DNA from: a virus
IMG/VR virus record: IMGVR_UViG_3300024239_000015
Span: 1-64,000 of that record
Reading direction: 5' to 3' (one strand)
DNA length: 64,000 bases
In this document: positions 52,402 through 60,402 of the stretch, in pieces
Layout of the letters: each line of letters begins with the position of its first letter
Position numbering within the stretch: the stretch's first letter is position 1
Position numbers and translations under genes: made by a program
Notes under the pieces: generated by a model
Databases searched by the model: none
What the model was told of the DNA's origin: nothing
The model's input: only the letters and a program-made list of their open reading frames with translations

Positions 52402-53067
52402 TTAAGCGTTTACAAACACCACAGGTTTGACATACCCTGTAAGGTGTTGTGGTTTTTTGCTGAGTAACACCGATTCGTGGTGCTGTCGGTTGTGGTTTAG
52501 AAAGTGCCGTAGCAGCACACAGACAACAGTCAGGTGTCGTTGTAAGAACGTACGTATTTCCCGTTCGTTGTACTTCGTGGTGAATCGATCTACTCCGTCC
52601 AGTGTGGCGAGTAACACAATCAGTGTACCGACGACCACGTCAGCCCGAAGCCACACGCTTTGTTTACCACCGACTGACCACTCGATGTAGTTTGGATGTG
52701 GATGAGGGATTGCAAGATCGGTATGTAAAGGAGGGGTGATTCCTTTACTGGGCCACAGCAGGTACGTGGTGATGTAGTCTAAAAGGTCCGCAGGAGCTCT
52801 TACGTGAGACTCAGTGAAGTTTTGTAGACCTGTGAGTACCAACGTATTACTACAGCCTAACAACTCGTTGTAACAGATCTTGGTGGTTTGTACGCGGTCT
52901 ATCGGTAACACCACCGTTTGATTCCCACGACCGTTCGTGTGGATCTTATCCCGTAACGACTGAGGCCAGTCGAGCTCTAAAGGTTTTACACCAAGTACCG
53001 AGACGGTATCAAGGTCAAACCCAAGTGGCGGTAACGCCTGTAGTTCTTCTTCTTTTAAAACGCGCAT
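52402..53067 (-). CDS. Hypothetical protein, 221 residues, behind early-type promoter
   Basis: Mixed alpha/beta protein with a central region VWLRADVVVGTLIVLLATLDG that may be a buried helix, and a basic helical stretch (IRTFLQRHLTVVCVLLRHF). No known motif. ATG at 53065-53067 with AAGGAG 5 bases upstream. A promoter-like motif lies 30-65 bases before it, so it opens an early unit. Confidence 0.68.
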   Translation of the reverse strand: MRVLKEEELQALPPLGFDLDTVSVLGVKPLELDWPQSLRDKIHTNGRGNQTVVLPIDRVQTTKICYNELLGCSNTLVLTGLQNFTESHVRAPADLLDYITTYLLWPSKGITPPLHTDLAIPHPHPNYIEWSVGGKQSVWLRADVVVGTLIVLLATLDGVDRFTTKYNEREIRTFLQRHLTVVCVLLRHFLNHNRQHHESVLLSKKPQHLTGYVKPVVFVNA

Positions 53068-53097
53068 TAGCACTCCTTTGAATTGCGGGGCAAATTC

Positions 53098-53132
53098 TCA
53101 ACTCTATAATTTATATCTATAAAACTTTCGAG
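53098..53132 (-). promoter_or_regulatory. Early-type promoter motif for the 53067 unit
   Basis: Minus-strand CTCGAAAGTTTT..AGATATAAATTATAGAGTTGAG, almost identical to the 22066 copy from end to end. Confidence 0.72.
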
Positions 53133-53139
53133 ACGGCAC

Positions 53140-53160
53140 AGGGAGAGCCGAAGCCCTCCC
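53140..53160 (-). terminator. Hairpin after 53167 gene
   Basis: AGGGAG and CTCCCT arms around a GC-rich loop (stem about 7 bp), 7 bases after the stop and directly before the next promoter motif. Confidence 0.6.
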
Positions 53161-53166
53161 TGATAT

Positions 53167-53790
53167 TTATTCAACCGCTTTCTCAAACTCTTCTGTCGTA
53201 TGCAGAAGCGCCAAGTCCTTTAAAAGCTGTGGGTCGGTGACGTGATCAAACAGCCGTTGGATGAGCTCGTAGCCAGCGTCATCCTTCACCCACCGTTTGT
53301 GTTCTTCTGTGGCACCGTCGGTGTAGACAGACACAAACCAGAACATCCCGTCGTCATAGTCGTCTGAGCAGAACCGTATCAGACGTTTCTCTGTAGAGTC
53401 TACCTGTGTCGTGCCTTCCGTACCGGCTGCCGTACGGCGCTCTGTACGCGCTCTTAAAGCGTGTTGTGCGCTACGTAACCCACGGATAGCGGTGGTGTTC
53501 TCAGGGCACGCAAACGCGGTTTGCTGATAGCACTGTAAGCGATGTTCGGCGATCGCTAATAAGTCTTCTACAAACACTCCATTAGCGCCTACTTCCTTTA
53601 GAGGACCTGTTTGAAACTTCACAGACCCTAAACTACCGTTTACTGTTTCGGGGTCTACTACGATATACTCGTCATACAGCGGCGCTCTTTCCGTCGTCCC
53701 GGTCCCAACGATTTTATTTGGAGACTGCGGTAACGGTGGTATTACAGCGCTTGCATTTTCTAAACTTAAGAGTTTTTCTCTGAGTGACAT
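53167..53790 (-). CDS. Hypothetical protein, 207 residues
   Basis: Soluble, acidic, with an internal Arg/Thr/Glu-rich linker (ARTERRTAAGTEGTTQ) and a domain FCSDDYDDGMFWFVSVYTDG. No family recognised. ATG has GGAGGAAGA upstream. Its first bases overlap the end of the small ORF 53766-53885. Confidence 0.65.
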   Translation of the reverse strand: MSLREKLLSLENASAVIPPLPQSPNKIVGTGTTERAPLYDEYIVVDPETVNGSLGSVKFQTGPLKEVGANGVFVEDLLAIAEHRLQCYQQTAFACPENTTAIRGLRSAQHALRARTERRTAAGTEGTTQVDSTEKRLIRFCSDDYDDGMFWFVSVYTDGATEEHKRWVKDDAGYELIQRLFDHVTDPQLLKDLALLHTTEEFEKAVE

Positions 53791-53885
53791 TCTTCTTCCT
53801 CCACGAACAAGACCTTTAACAAAGCATGCCCTCCCATTGCAATGAGTGACATCGCTGCAATGAAGACCAACACCCCTTCTATCAT
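53766..53885 (-). CDS. Small membrane protein, 39 residues
   Basis: ATG with GGGGAGTAAA directly upstream opens a frame whose first 28 residues form one hydrophobic helix (GVLVFIAAMSLIAMGG), followed by EEEECHSEKNS. It fits exactly between two genes and overlaps the next by 25 bases, as is usual in this operon. Confidence 0.55.
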   Translation of the reverse strand: MIEGVLVFIAAMSLIAMGGHALLKVLFVEEEECHSEKNS

Positions 53886-53886
53886 T

Positions 53887-54198
53887 TTACTCCCCTCTCC
53901 ATACTCGATACCCATTCCCAGGCTCTTCGTAATACCGCATGGCTACACTCCAACGGATTAAAAAGTGTTCTGGGTAGTGCTGTAAAAAACGATCCCGTAC
54001 ACGGATATACTCCTCTGTGTGCTCCTCGCTAGGAAGCACACAAGGTCCTACTAAACATACAGTCACTAGCTGGTCGTGTTCTTTGACTCGCGTTAGTGTG
54101 GCGTAGTACAGTGTTTGTCTGGCTTTGTGATACCAGTACACTGTACTGCCTCCGATGACGTACGCGATCCCTGCTGTCAGTAGTAACTCCCACCCCAT
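53887..54198 (-). CDS. Small membrane-anchored protein, 103 residues
   Basis: N-terminal hydrophobic helix (LLLTAGIAYVIGGSTVYWY) and a basic/aromatic cytoplasmic part (YIRVRDRFLQHYPEHF). ATG at 54196-54198 chosen for GGGAGGTACAG upstream over an earlier start. Unknown function. Confidence 0.65.
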   Translation of the reverse strand: MGWELLLTAGIAYVIGGSTVYWYHKARQTLYYATLTRVKEHDQLVTVCLVGPCVLPSEEHTEEYIRVRDRFLQHYPEHFLIRWSVAMRYYEEPGNGYRVWRGE

Positions 54199-54237
54199 CT
54201 CTGTACCTCCCAGCCTCCGGTGCACAGAATTGGAGCG

Positions 54238-54669
54238 TTACGAGAATACAGCAGCGTCTGTATGAGGAGTAATCGCCTCGATGATCCAGGTGTGGTGTGG
54301 AGCAGACTCAGCAAGGATCAAAAACGCGGGAATGGACTTTGCCGGAACGTCCTGCAGATAGAAACACTGAGGTTCCAGTTTCAACACGTGGTTGTTCAAT
54401 CGAATCCCTAGTTCGATCATTCCTGTTTCTGTGGTAAGTCCTGCGCCGCCTGTAGGTGTCATCAAACGGATACGGTCTATTTGTTCCGCTGTGAGGAAAC
54501 TATTGAACGCTTTTAGGGTGTCGTTCACGACGACTTTATCGTGACCTGCGACGTGAACTTGCGACTCGGCAGAGTGGTGCTCTGCGATGAATTGTAAAAT
54601 CAGCGCTTTGGCTTTGAGGGTTTTACCTGTTTGACGTTTACCAACGATGACGTTTACAGTGTTATGCAT
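54238..54669 (-). CDS. Small P-loop protein
   Basis: 143 residues. Walker A VGKRQTGKTLKAK (9-21) after an N-terminal beta strand, HVAGHDKVVVND, then a domain with no clear Walker B. ATG at 54667-54669 has AAGGAGAGTACC upstream; the longer frame to 54753 runs back into the previous gene. Parallels the P-loop protein at 51203. Role unknown. Confidence 0.68.
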   Translation of the reverse strand: MHNTVNVIVGKRQTGKTLKAKALILQFIAEHHSAESQVHVAGHDKVVVNDTLKAFNSFLTAEQIDRIRLMTPTGGAGLTTETGMIELGIRLNNHVLKLEPQCFYLQDVPAKSIPAFLILAESAPHHTWIIEAITPHTDAAVFS

Positions 54670-54688
54670 GGTACTCTCCTTTTTTTGG

Positions 54689-55105
54689 TTAAAGTGCCGG
54701 GTTTTTGAGCACCCGATAATCGATAAGGTTGATGGCTTTCCAAACACCTTCACGTTTTTGTAACACGATGGGTTGGTAGAACGCTTGGTATAAAGAAGGG
54801 TTGTTGATCAACTCGTGGGAATCATCAATCACAGTAAACCCATATAGCGCAAGCTCATCCGAATGCGCGCAGTGCGCGTTAACGTTGATGTGTATGTAAT
54901 TGTGGTTAGTGGATCGAGCACGGATAATCACTACGCAGCTAGGGTCTTCCGCGACACGTCGACTGGCAGTTTCAGCTTTCTCCCCAAACCACGCGTACGT
55001 ACCCTTAGGGTTTTCAAATTTCGGTGGTTGTGTGGTGCGTGGTTCACCGCACCCTAAGAACAACACCGCCAACATGAGTAAAGCGCCCGTTAGAAACGAT
55101 TTCAT
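54689..55105 (-). CDS. Lipoprotein, paralogue of the 55108 gene
   Basis: 138 residues with a signal peptide (LLMLAVLF) and lipobox LGC at residues 17-19 that would be cleaved by signal peptidase II, then a short linker and a periplasmic domain. Segments CVVIIRAR, HINVNAHC, GFTVIDD, YQPIVLQK and WKAINL line up with its upstream neighbour. A surface lipoprotein could act in superinfection exclusion; that is inference. ATG has GAAAGGAGTCTGATA upstream. Confidence 0.72.
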   Translation of the reverse strand: MKSFLTGALLMLAVLFLGCGEPRTTQPPKFENPKGTYAWFGEKAETASRRVAEDPSCVVIIRARSTNHNYIHINVNAHCAHSDELALYGFTVIDDSHELINNPSLYQAFYQPIVLQKREGVWKAINLIDYRVLKNPAL

Positions 55106-55107
55106 TA

Positions 55108-55509
55108 TCAGACTCCTTTCGTCTGTTCTATCTCAGGAATGTTAGTGATCACCCAATGGGTTCCGTTATGTTTCAGTACCAGTGGTCGGTAAAATACATA
55201 CCTCATTCCCAGATCGTCAGATCTCGAAACTGTCGGTTTAGTGACGTTAAATCCGAAGATTTTTTGTGTGGTGGTTGTTAGTCCGTCGTAACATTTTTTG
55301 TGTACGACGAAATTTGTATGCGGCCAACCACCAACGTCAGTATAACTGATCACCACACTACACTGGGATGGTTTCTGTACCAGTTGTTTGTCGTGTAATT
55401 CAACAACCCGCATTATTTCGTAGACAGAAAATTCCCTGAGTTCATTTGGGTCATCCGAACACCCAGTTAAAGTTAGTACCCCTATCAGGGCTAACAAAAA
55501 CACCTTCAT
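55108..55509 (-). CDS. Lipoprotein, paralogue of the 54689 gene
   Basis: 133 residues with signal peptide (LLALIGVLTL) and lipobox LTGC at residue 17. The mature domain has CSVVISYT, NFVVHKKC, GFNVTKP, YRPLVLKH and WVITNI at the same positions as in the downstream gene, so the pair is a tandem duplication. Both keep two cysteines that could form a disulphide. No known family. Confidence 0.72.
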   Translation of the reverse strand: MKVFLLALIGVLTLTGCSDDPNELREFSVYEIMRVVELHDKQLVQKPSQCSVVISYTDVGGWPHTNFVVHKKCYDGLTTTTQKIFGFNVTKPTVSRSDDLGMRYVFYRPLVLKHNGTHWVITNIPEIEQTKGV

Positions 55510-55569
55510 AGTTCACACCCCAATGTAACGTCGTTTGGTTATAACAATAAACGCGAGTACTAACCCCAT

Positions 55570-55743
55570 TTATTCCCACTCCGCCGACTTCGGTTTTTGT
55601 TTAGGTTGAAACTTCCCAGCGGCTTTATCAGCCGCTACGAATTCTTTTGCAACCTCCCGAGGAATCTCTGTTTTCTCAGAGAGTTCCTTGTCGTGCGCAA
55701 CCGCTTGCATTAAGTCGTGCTGCTGTTTACTTTTAGACGGCAT
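55570..55743 (-). CDS. Small phage protein of the MPSKSKxQ type, 57 residues
   Basis: MPSKSKQQHDLMQAVAH, then KTEIPREVAKEFVAAD, matches a short protein pattern common in phages (helix, IP-x-x-VAKEF). Function unknown. ATG has AGGGGGTTACGC upstream; the longer frame is rejected. Confidence 0.65.
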   Translation of the reverse strand: MPSKSKQQHDLMQAVAHDKELSEKTEIPREVAKEFVAADKAAGKFQPKQKPKSAEWE

Positions 55744-55753
55744 GCGTAACCCC

Positions 55754-56272
55754 CTATAAACCAAATTGTCGTAACACAGGGGTAAAGTCACACCCGATGA
55801 GTTCTTGGTCTCCCACTGGAGCGCCAGCACACGCGACGACTGTACGTTGGTCCGATGCTAGATCGATAACCAAACATTCACTATCCGAGTGCTTGAGTGC
55901 CGCAAGTGTGTAAGTGCACGTAGCTGCTTTGGCTTGTAACACGCCATTTCGAATGCGTCGCGGCGCATCGGTCAAAGTCCCTTCATCGAACAATAACACA
56001 TCGTTCTCCTCTTCGTCTCCTTTTAAGAAAACGTCAATGACCGCAAAGTCACTTTTTTGCCCCGGTACCGTTGCGTGGATGTACGGTACTCCCGGATTCC
56101 GAGGCACCTGTGCGATGTACAGTAAGTTCGTAAAACGAATCAACGCGTATTCAAACCCTTCTGCTAAAGGGTGCACAGTGTGGTCGTTAAACATCGCCAG
56201 TGGAACACCGTCGTAATTCCGAATGGTTGCGTTGCCGCCCTCAACTAAATAGATCTTTAATACGTCGGACAT
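55754..56272 (-). CDS. Hypothetical protein, beta-rich, 172 residues
   Basis: Beta-predicted throughout (LKIYLVEGGNATIRNY, FAVIDVFLKGDEEENDVLL), ending with CDFTPVLRQFGL. ATG with GGAGGATTGAA upstream, overlapping the upstream small membrane gene by 16 bases. Structural or binding role unknown. Confidence 0.62.
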   Translation of the reverse strand: MSDVLKIYLVEGGNATIRNYDGVPLAMFNDHTVHPLAEGFEYALIRFTNLLYIAQVPRNPGVPYIHATVPGQKSDFAVIDVFLKGDEEENDVLLFDEGTLTDAPRRIRNGVLQAKAATCTYTLAALKHSDSECLVIDLASDQRTVVACAGAPVGDQELIGCDFTPVLRQFGL

Positions 56273-56451
56273 TTCAATCCTCCAGACACTAAGTAAAGTA
56301 ATACGAACAGTTGCCCTACTGCGAATAAGAACAACGCGATAAACAGAAACCCGCGAGGACTGATGTTCTCGTTGATAATCCGTTTCGGTGGTGGCTCTGG
56401 GGGTGCCACCACCCCCAGGTTAGGTCGCGTTTCAGAAGCGTTCCGCGCCAT
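56257..56451 (-). CDS. Small membrane protein, 64 residues
   Basis: A Pro-rich N-terminus (VVAPPEPPPKRI), then one transmembrane helix (GFLFIALFLFAVGQLFVLLYLV). ATG has GGAGCCCGAAG upstream. It overlaps both neighbours, typical of a tight operon. The stem CTGGGGGTG/CACCCCCAG lies within it. Confidence 0.6.
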   Translation of the reverse strand: MARNASETRPNLGVVAPPEPPPKRIINENISPRGFLFIALFLFAVGQLFVLLYLVSGGLKCPTY

Positions 56452-57586
56452 CTTCGGGCTCCTCTAAATCGTCCAACGTAGACTTTAAGGTTTGTTTCAG
56501 GTGGTTGACTTTCCCTGAGAGTTTCTTACGTTCCTCTTCACGGATCTGCTCAGCAAAGTCCTGACGACACTTCAGTGTGGTTAAGTACTTGTGCACACGT
56601 TGGTTGATCAGGATGTAGTCTGGTACACTGTGATCAATCAGTGTTTGCCAGAATACTCGAGCCAGCGGTAGTAACTCAGGATCGGTAGGAGTCAGGTCGA
56701 TACGTAACTGTTTCTGTAACGTCTCCAGTAACAGCCCTACTCGTTGTTGATACAACCCTGCCCCAAAGAACTGGATGATATCTGCTGCATTTCCTGCCCG
56801 TACCTGCTCGTAGAAAAAGTCAGGAGACTTGGAATCCATCGCGTCTCTTGCCCACTGAGGAATCTCGCGTGTGGGGTCTTTGATCACCACCCGACGATGC
56901 ACCCACTTCAACCAAAACGCTTCGTTGATGTAGTCCCAGTGAGGTAAGGTTTTTAACACCTCACGATACGTTTGGAAGTTGGTAGAAAGTTCCATTGGAG
57001 CGCCGTAGGCCATCGCTAGGATAGAGCCGATAAAGATAGGCTCACCAGCGTCGGCTCCCCAGACTGCGTCTTTGACGACACCGATTTGTTTATCGAAACT
57101 ACGGACGTAGACCTCAAACGTACGAATGTCCATCGACTCATCCAGTATGAAACGTAGAGTATTCGCGCCTTTGCGGTCAAACAAGAGTTCTGCTAACTGG
57201 GTTTTACTACACACGTTACGAACCAGCTCCGCGTTCTCTGGTAGCCGTACGTCCCGCGAGAACGCTTGGAGTAACTCATACGCGTACTCGTCGCTGTACG
57301 CAGCGTTGTATAACGATTGGTACAGCTCAGGCCAACGACTATCAGGTTTGATTTTCGTTAATTCTAAAGCTTCAATGGCTTTGAGGAATGCGATCTCGCA
57401 TTCCGTTCCTGTAAAGGTGTTGAGTTGCGATAAAGCGTCTTTAAAACTTTGTGGTTGTAGGAACAGCTCACGTCGTACGAGGCGGCTGCTATGGGTTGGA
57501 TAGAAACTATCGTCTTGTTCTGGTTGTGCTATGAGTTCTTTTGCGAACTCTACGAACAGTTTTAGTAATGTTTGAAAATCTTGCAT
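56432..57586 (-). CDS. Hypothetical helical protein, 384 residues
   Basis: All-alpha prediction with long amphipathic helices (LLKLFVEFAKELIAQ, AIEALELTKI) and a C-terminal coiled coil (EQIREEERKKLSGKVN) ending in acidic residues. No catalytic motif. ATG with AAGGAGAACTAACCA upstream. The largest gene of the right-hand accessory region; function unknown. Confidence 0.68.
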   Translation of the reverse strand: MQDFQTLLKLFVEFAKELIAQPEQDDSFYPTHSSRLVRRELFLQPQSFKDALSQLNTFTGTECEIAFLKAIEALELTKIKPDSRWPELYQSLYNAAYSDEYAYELLQAFSRDVRLPENAELVRNVCSKTQLAELLFDRKGANTLRFILDESMDIRTFEVYVRSFDKQIGVVKDAVWGADAGEPIFIGSILAMAYGAPMELSTNFQTYREVLKTLPHWDYINEAFWLKWVHRRVVIKDPTREIPQWARDAMDSKSPDFFYEQVRAGNAADIIQFFGAGLYQQRVGLLLETLQKQLRIDLTPTDPELLPLARVFWQTLIDHSVPDYILINQRVHKYLTTLKCRQDFAEQIREEERKKLSGKVNHLKQTLKSTLDDLEEPEDGAERF

Positions 57587-57589
57587 TGG

Positions 57590-58483
57590 TTAGTTCTCCT
57601 TTAGGACAAAGTAGTTCGGTAGGGTCTCAACGAAAGTAAGTCCTTCCGTTGTAAACTCTCTTCGTTTTTTGGTCGTTCTCTGATCCGCAAGCCGCGACAC
57701 GACACCCAATGTTAATCCCACGTTAGTGTCGTAACCCACCTTTGTTTTCAGTAGGTGCTGTAAAACGTCACGTACGAAGGTAGGTCCGCCCACCCATGTC
57801 GTATTTGGAGTCAAAATGGTTATATCTCCAAGTGTGGGGTGGTTGTAGGTCGAGTACATCAGCTCTTCGATCTGCTTGTTTCTACAGGACAGAAGCCATC
57901 TGCGTGCCTGCAGGAGTGTTTCCTCAGGCACGGAAAGATCGACTTGTTTTCTTAAGTACGTGAGATCGCAAACTTCGATGTTCTCTCTTTCTCTGTCGTA
58001 ATCTCTAGGAGATACGTTATGGAGATGTTTAAAGAAATATCCGCGATTTGCACAGAGGTCTACCGCAAGTGAATCGAGACTCTCTATCCCTAACGTTGTA
58101 TCGATTCCTTGGATTGTTCTGAATGCCACGTCGCCGCTGTAAAGTAGTTCGACAGCTTCTCTTGGGAACGTGCGTAAGCGGTTGAGTTCGTAGTCTTTAC
58201 GTACAGCACCGATCACCACAGAACGAGAAGGTACTACAGCAACATCGTAAGGCCAACCACGTCCTGCGTAGGTTGTTCCAGTCGCCACTAAGAACACCCC
58301 ATATTCTTCGTTTTCCTGAAGTTCCACTTTACGATCAAACCGGATGCGGATATACGGACCATTGAAGTTGATCAGATCTCCCTGAGCATTAACACGTATC
58401 TGAAATTCATCGTCTTCAGTGTAAACGTACTGTAGTTCAAATACAGGTTGTTTTAAAGGTCGTAATTCATCGACTTCTGACAC
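57590..58483 (-). CDS. Hypothetical protein, 297 residues
   Basis: Beta-rich N-terminal half (FELQYVYTEDDEFQIRV, YIRIRFDRKVEL) and helical C-terminal half (ETLLQARRWLLSCRNKQ). GTG at 58481-58483 chosen for AAAGGAG 8 bases upstream. Precedes the 57586 gene by 3 bases. No motif. Confidence 0.65.
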   Translation of the reverse strand: MSEVDELRPLKQPVFELQYVYTEDDEFQIRVNAQGDLINFNGPYIRIRFDRKVELQENEEYGVFLVATGTTYAGRGWPYDVAVVPSRSVVIGAVRKDYELNRLRTFPREAVELLYSGDVAFRTIQGIDTTLGIESLDSLAVDLCANRGYFFKHLHNVSPRDYDRERENIEVCDLTYLRKQVDLSVPEETLLQARRWLLSCRNKQIEELMYSTYNHPTLGDITILTPNTTWVGGPTFVRDVLQHLLKTKVGYDTNVGLTLGVVSRLADQRTTKKRREFTTEGLTFVETLPNYFVLKEN

Positions 58484-58496
58484 TGCTATTACTCCT

Positions 58497-58805
58497 TTAA
58501 TTTCGTTCAGTACGGTAATACACAAGTACGTCACTCGTGGTACGCACTAACCCTTCTTTATCAATCCACTCATCCTGCTGGTCTTCAGGTAGGTGTGGGT
58601 TGTTGTATGCCGTGAAGTCCACAGTGCGAGGGCGTAAGTACCCACCAATGATCGACTGGGCTGTGACTAACAGTAAAGAGTCTACAGAGACGCCGTCGTC
58701 CAGAAATACATCCAGCAGCATTCTACAGCGTTTTAAAGACCCTTTGAATGCTAAAGGGCGATGTACATCAGACGCGATATTTACAACGTGTGTTAAGTTC
58801 GACAT
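58497..58805 (-). CDS. Hypothetical small protein, 102 residues
   Basis: Soluble alpha/beta protein (SLKRCRMLLDVFLDDGVSV). ATG at 58803-58805 with GGAGGTTTT upstream; the longer frame lies within the next gene. Unknown function. Confidence 0.62.
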   Translation of the reverse strand: MSNLTHVVNIASDVHRPLAFKGSLKRCRMLLDVFLDDGVSVDSLLLVTAQSIIGGYLRPRTVDFTAYNNPHLPEDQQDEWIDKEGLVRTTSDVLVYYRTERN

Positions 58806-59053
58806 AAAACCTCCTGAGTTTTCTTGACCCACGCACGCACGTCGTACATTAATGACGTCACGCGCTGATCGTGGGTTAGTCCAGCTGACTGTTGTTTGAC
58901 GTATTCGCCCCACTGTGCTTCTGGTGCCTTTGCGAAAAGTTCCCAATACCGATTCAACAACGTAACCGATCGTTGGTAGAAATCGATTTTAGGAAACCGC
59001 AGCGCGTACCCTAAAGACACCAATGCTTGAGTTGTGAAGTTGTATTCAAACAC
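58793..59053 (-). CDS. Hypothetical small helical protein, 86 residues
   Basis: Helical (LLNRYWELFAKAPEAQW). GTG at 59051-59053 chosen because AGGAGGTAAA precedes it. Overlaps the following gene by 13 bases. Confidence 0.6.
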   Translation of the reverse strand: MFEYNFTTQALVSLGYALRFPKIDFYQRSVTLLNRYWELFAKAPEAQWGEYVKQQSAGLTHDQRVTSLMYDVRAWVKKTQEVLCRT

Positions 59054-59061
59054 TTTACCTC

Positions 59062-59625
59062 CTAGTACCGTTTCTCTGGTACGTTCAGTAAACCATTGTT
59101 TTGTGAATGGCAAGGTTGAAAGATTGGGTTTTGGTCAGCTAATGCAATAGCCTCGTCCAACGAGTAAATACGTTGCTGTGTATCCCACCCGACGTCTAAC
59201 GACTTCCCGTGATGTTTGTACCGACCGTGACAATGTCCGAATAGGTGGATTGCGCCGTGGTGTCCTTGGTTCCATTCCGTCATCGGCATGTGGGACAACA
59301 CCACCTTTCGTTTGAAGTGTTTAATTTCAATAATAGGTGATGTCTGCCCGTATACAGCGAAGACGTCACTTAACCGATGGTCGTGGTTTCCGGGAGTAAA
59401 CACTAACTTCAGAGTCAACTTAAAACGTTTCAATAAACGATGTAAGTTTTCTGGTCGGTGTTGTACGACGAAGTCACCAAGGATATACAGTGTGGCATTG
59501 TCTGGTAATGCATTGGCCTGCTCGAAGAAATAGTCCTCGAACTCAGCGAGAGTTGAGAAAGGACGGTTGTTGAGCGTTAGTGCTTTCTCGTGGTCGAGAT
59601 GCGTATCAGAAGTAACGTACTGCAT
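59062..59625 (-). CDS. Calcineurin-like metallophosphoesterase
   Basis: 187 residues with every family motif: SDTHLDH (6-12), GDFV (51-54), GNHDH (near 78), SHMPM (near 110) and FGHCHGRYKHHG. The spacing resembles small bacterial and phage phosphoesterases rather than SbcD. Substrate unknown; a nucleotide or 2',3'-cyclic phosphodiesterase role is possible. ATG with GAGTAAG upstream. Distinct from the SbcD-like gene at 13795. Confidence 0.87.
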   Translation of the reverse strand: MQYVTSDTHLDHEKALTLNNRPFSTLAEFEDYFFEQANALPDNATLYILGDFVVQHRPENLHRLLKRFKLTLKLVFTPGNHDHRLSDVFAVYGQTSPIIEIKHFKRKVVLSHMPMTEWNQGHHGAIHLFGHCHGRYKHHGKSLDVGWDTQQRIYSLDEAIALADQNPIFQPCHSQNNGLLNVPEKRY

Positions 59626-59626
59626 C

Positions 59627-60070
59627 TTACTCTACACCCAATCGCATTAACTTTGCAACTAGTCTTTTCCTTAAACTGAAGAACACGGAAAACAACACAG
59701 CGTTCAACACCACGATTAAGTAGATAGCGGAGTAATGTACGTTATTCCCTTCACCGTACGGGTCCGGACACCTCACTCTTCCGTAATCACTACTTTTCTC
59801 ACACACAAAAGTAACCCGACTCCCCACTACCGCGTTCATGTACGTAACGCGATCGACATAAAACTCTTCTCCTTTTGTACCAATTAAGTAATACTCAGGA
59901 CCAGTGCGAGTTTCTTCCTGCACTTTGTGTTTTACGGTAATAGTTACATTACCAGCGGCCATCACCGCGTCGAATTTCTTTGTGGTGTTTTCTTTCTCTA
60001 AAACTAAAGTCCACCACGCAAATGTAAGTAACGCTACTAACAGCACTACGTTAATCAACTTCTCTTTCAT
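59627..60070 (-). CDS. Membrane protein with two transmembrane helices, 147 residues
   Basis: N-terminal helix (NVVLLVALLTFAWWTLVL) and C-terminal helix (IYLIVVLNAVLFSVFFSL) with a beta-rich periplasmic domain between them containing two Cys. ATG with GGAGAAGAGTA upstream. Possible superinfection or envelope role; no family known. Confidence 0.65.
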   Translation of the reverse strand: MKEKLINVVLLVALLTFAWWTLVLEKENTTKKFDAVMAAGNVTITVKHKVQEETRTGPEYYLIGTKGEEFYVDRVTYMNAVVGSRVTFVCEKSSDYGRVRCPDPYGEGNNVHYSAIYLIVVLNAVLFSVFFSLRKRLVAKLMRLGVE

Positions 60071-60402
60071 TACTCTTCTCCATTTTCACGTGAGTGTGCC
60101 TCAGGCCATTTCATGAACTGGTGTTTGCATTCAAAGAACAGAGGACGATTTGTTTTACCCGCACCTTTAGGTAGTTCCAGAACTCTACTATCCGTAGGTC
60201 CAAAACGATTTAAGAACATGTCATAATCTAATACCCACACCGTACCCGCTGGACTGTCGTCTGTAGGTTTTAGATTCGTATACACCACCATCGGACGACT
60301 GCAGTCTTGTGCGTGTCTGGCTATACTCTTCACCAACACTAACGTCTTTGTACGTTTCGACACATAACTACGTCCTTCCTCCACCTCGTAAATTTCATTC
60401 AT
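60070..60402 (-). CDS. Hypothetical protein, 110 residues
   Basis: Beta-rich with TLVLVKSIARHAQDCS and VWVLDYDMFLNRFG. ATG has AAGGAAACGTACA upstream and overlaps a neighbouring gene. Unknown function. Confidence 0.6.
   Translation of the reverse strand: MNEIYEVEEGRSYVSKRTKTLVLVKSIARHAQDCSRPMVVYTNLKPTDDSPAGTVWVLDYDMFLNRFGPTDSRVLELPKGAGKTNRPLFFECKHQFMKWPEAHSRENGEE

Noticed and set aside
56393-56418. Terminator hairpin CTGGGGGTG/CACCCCCAG
   Set aside because: Lies within the coding part of a small membrane protein and has no T tail.
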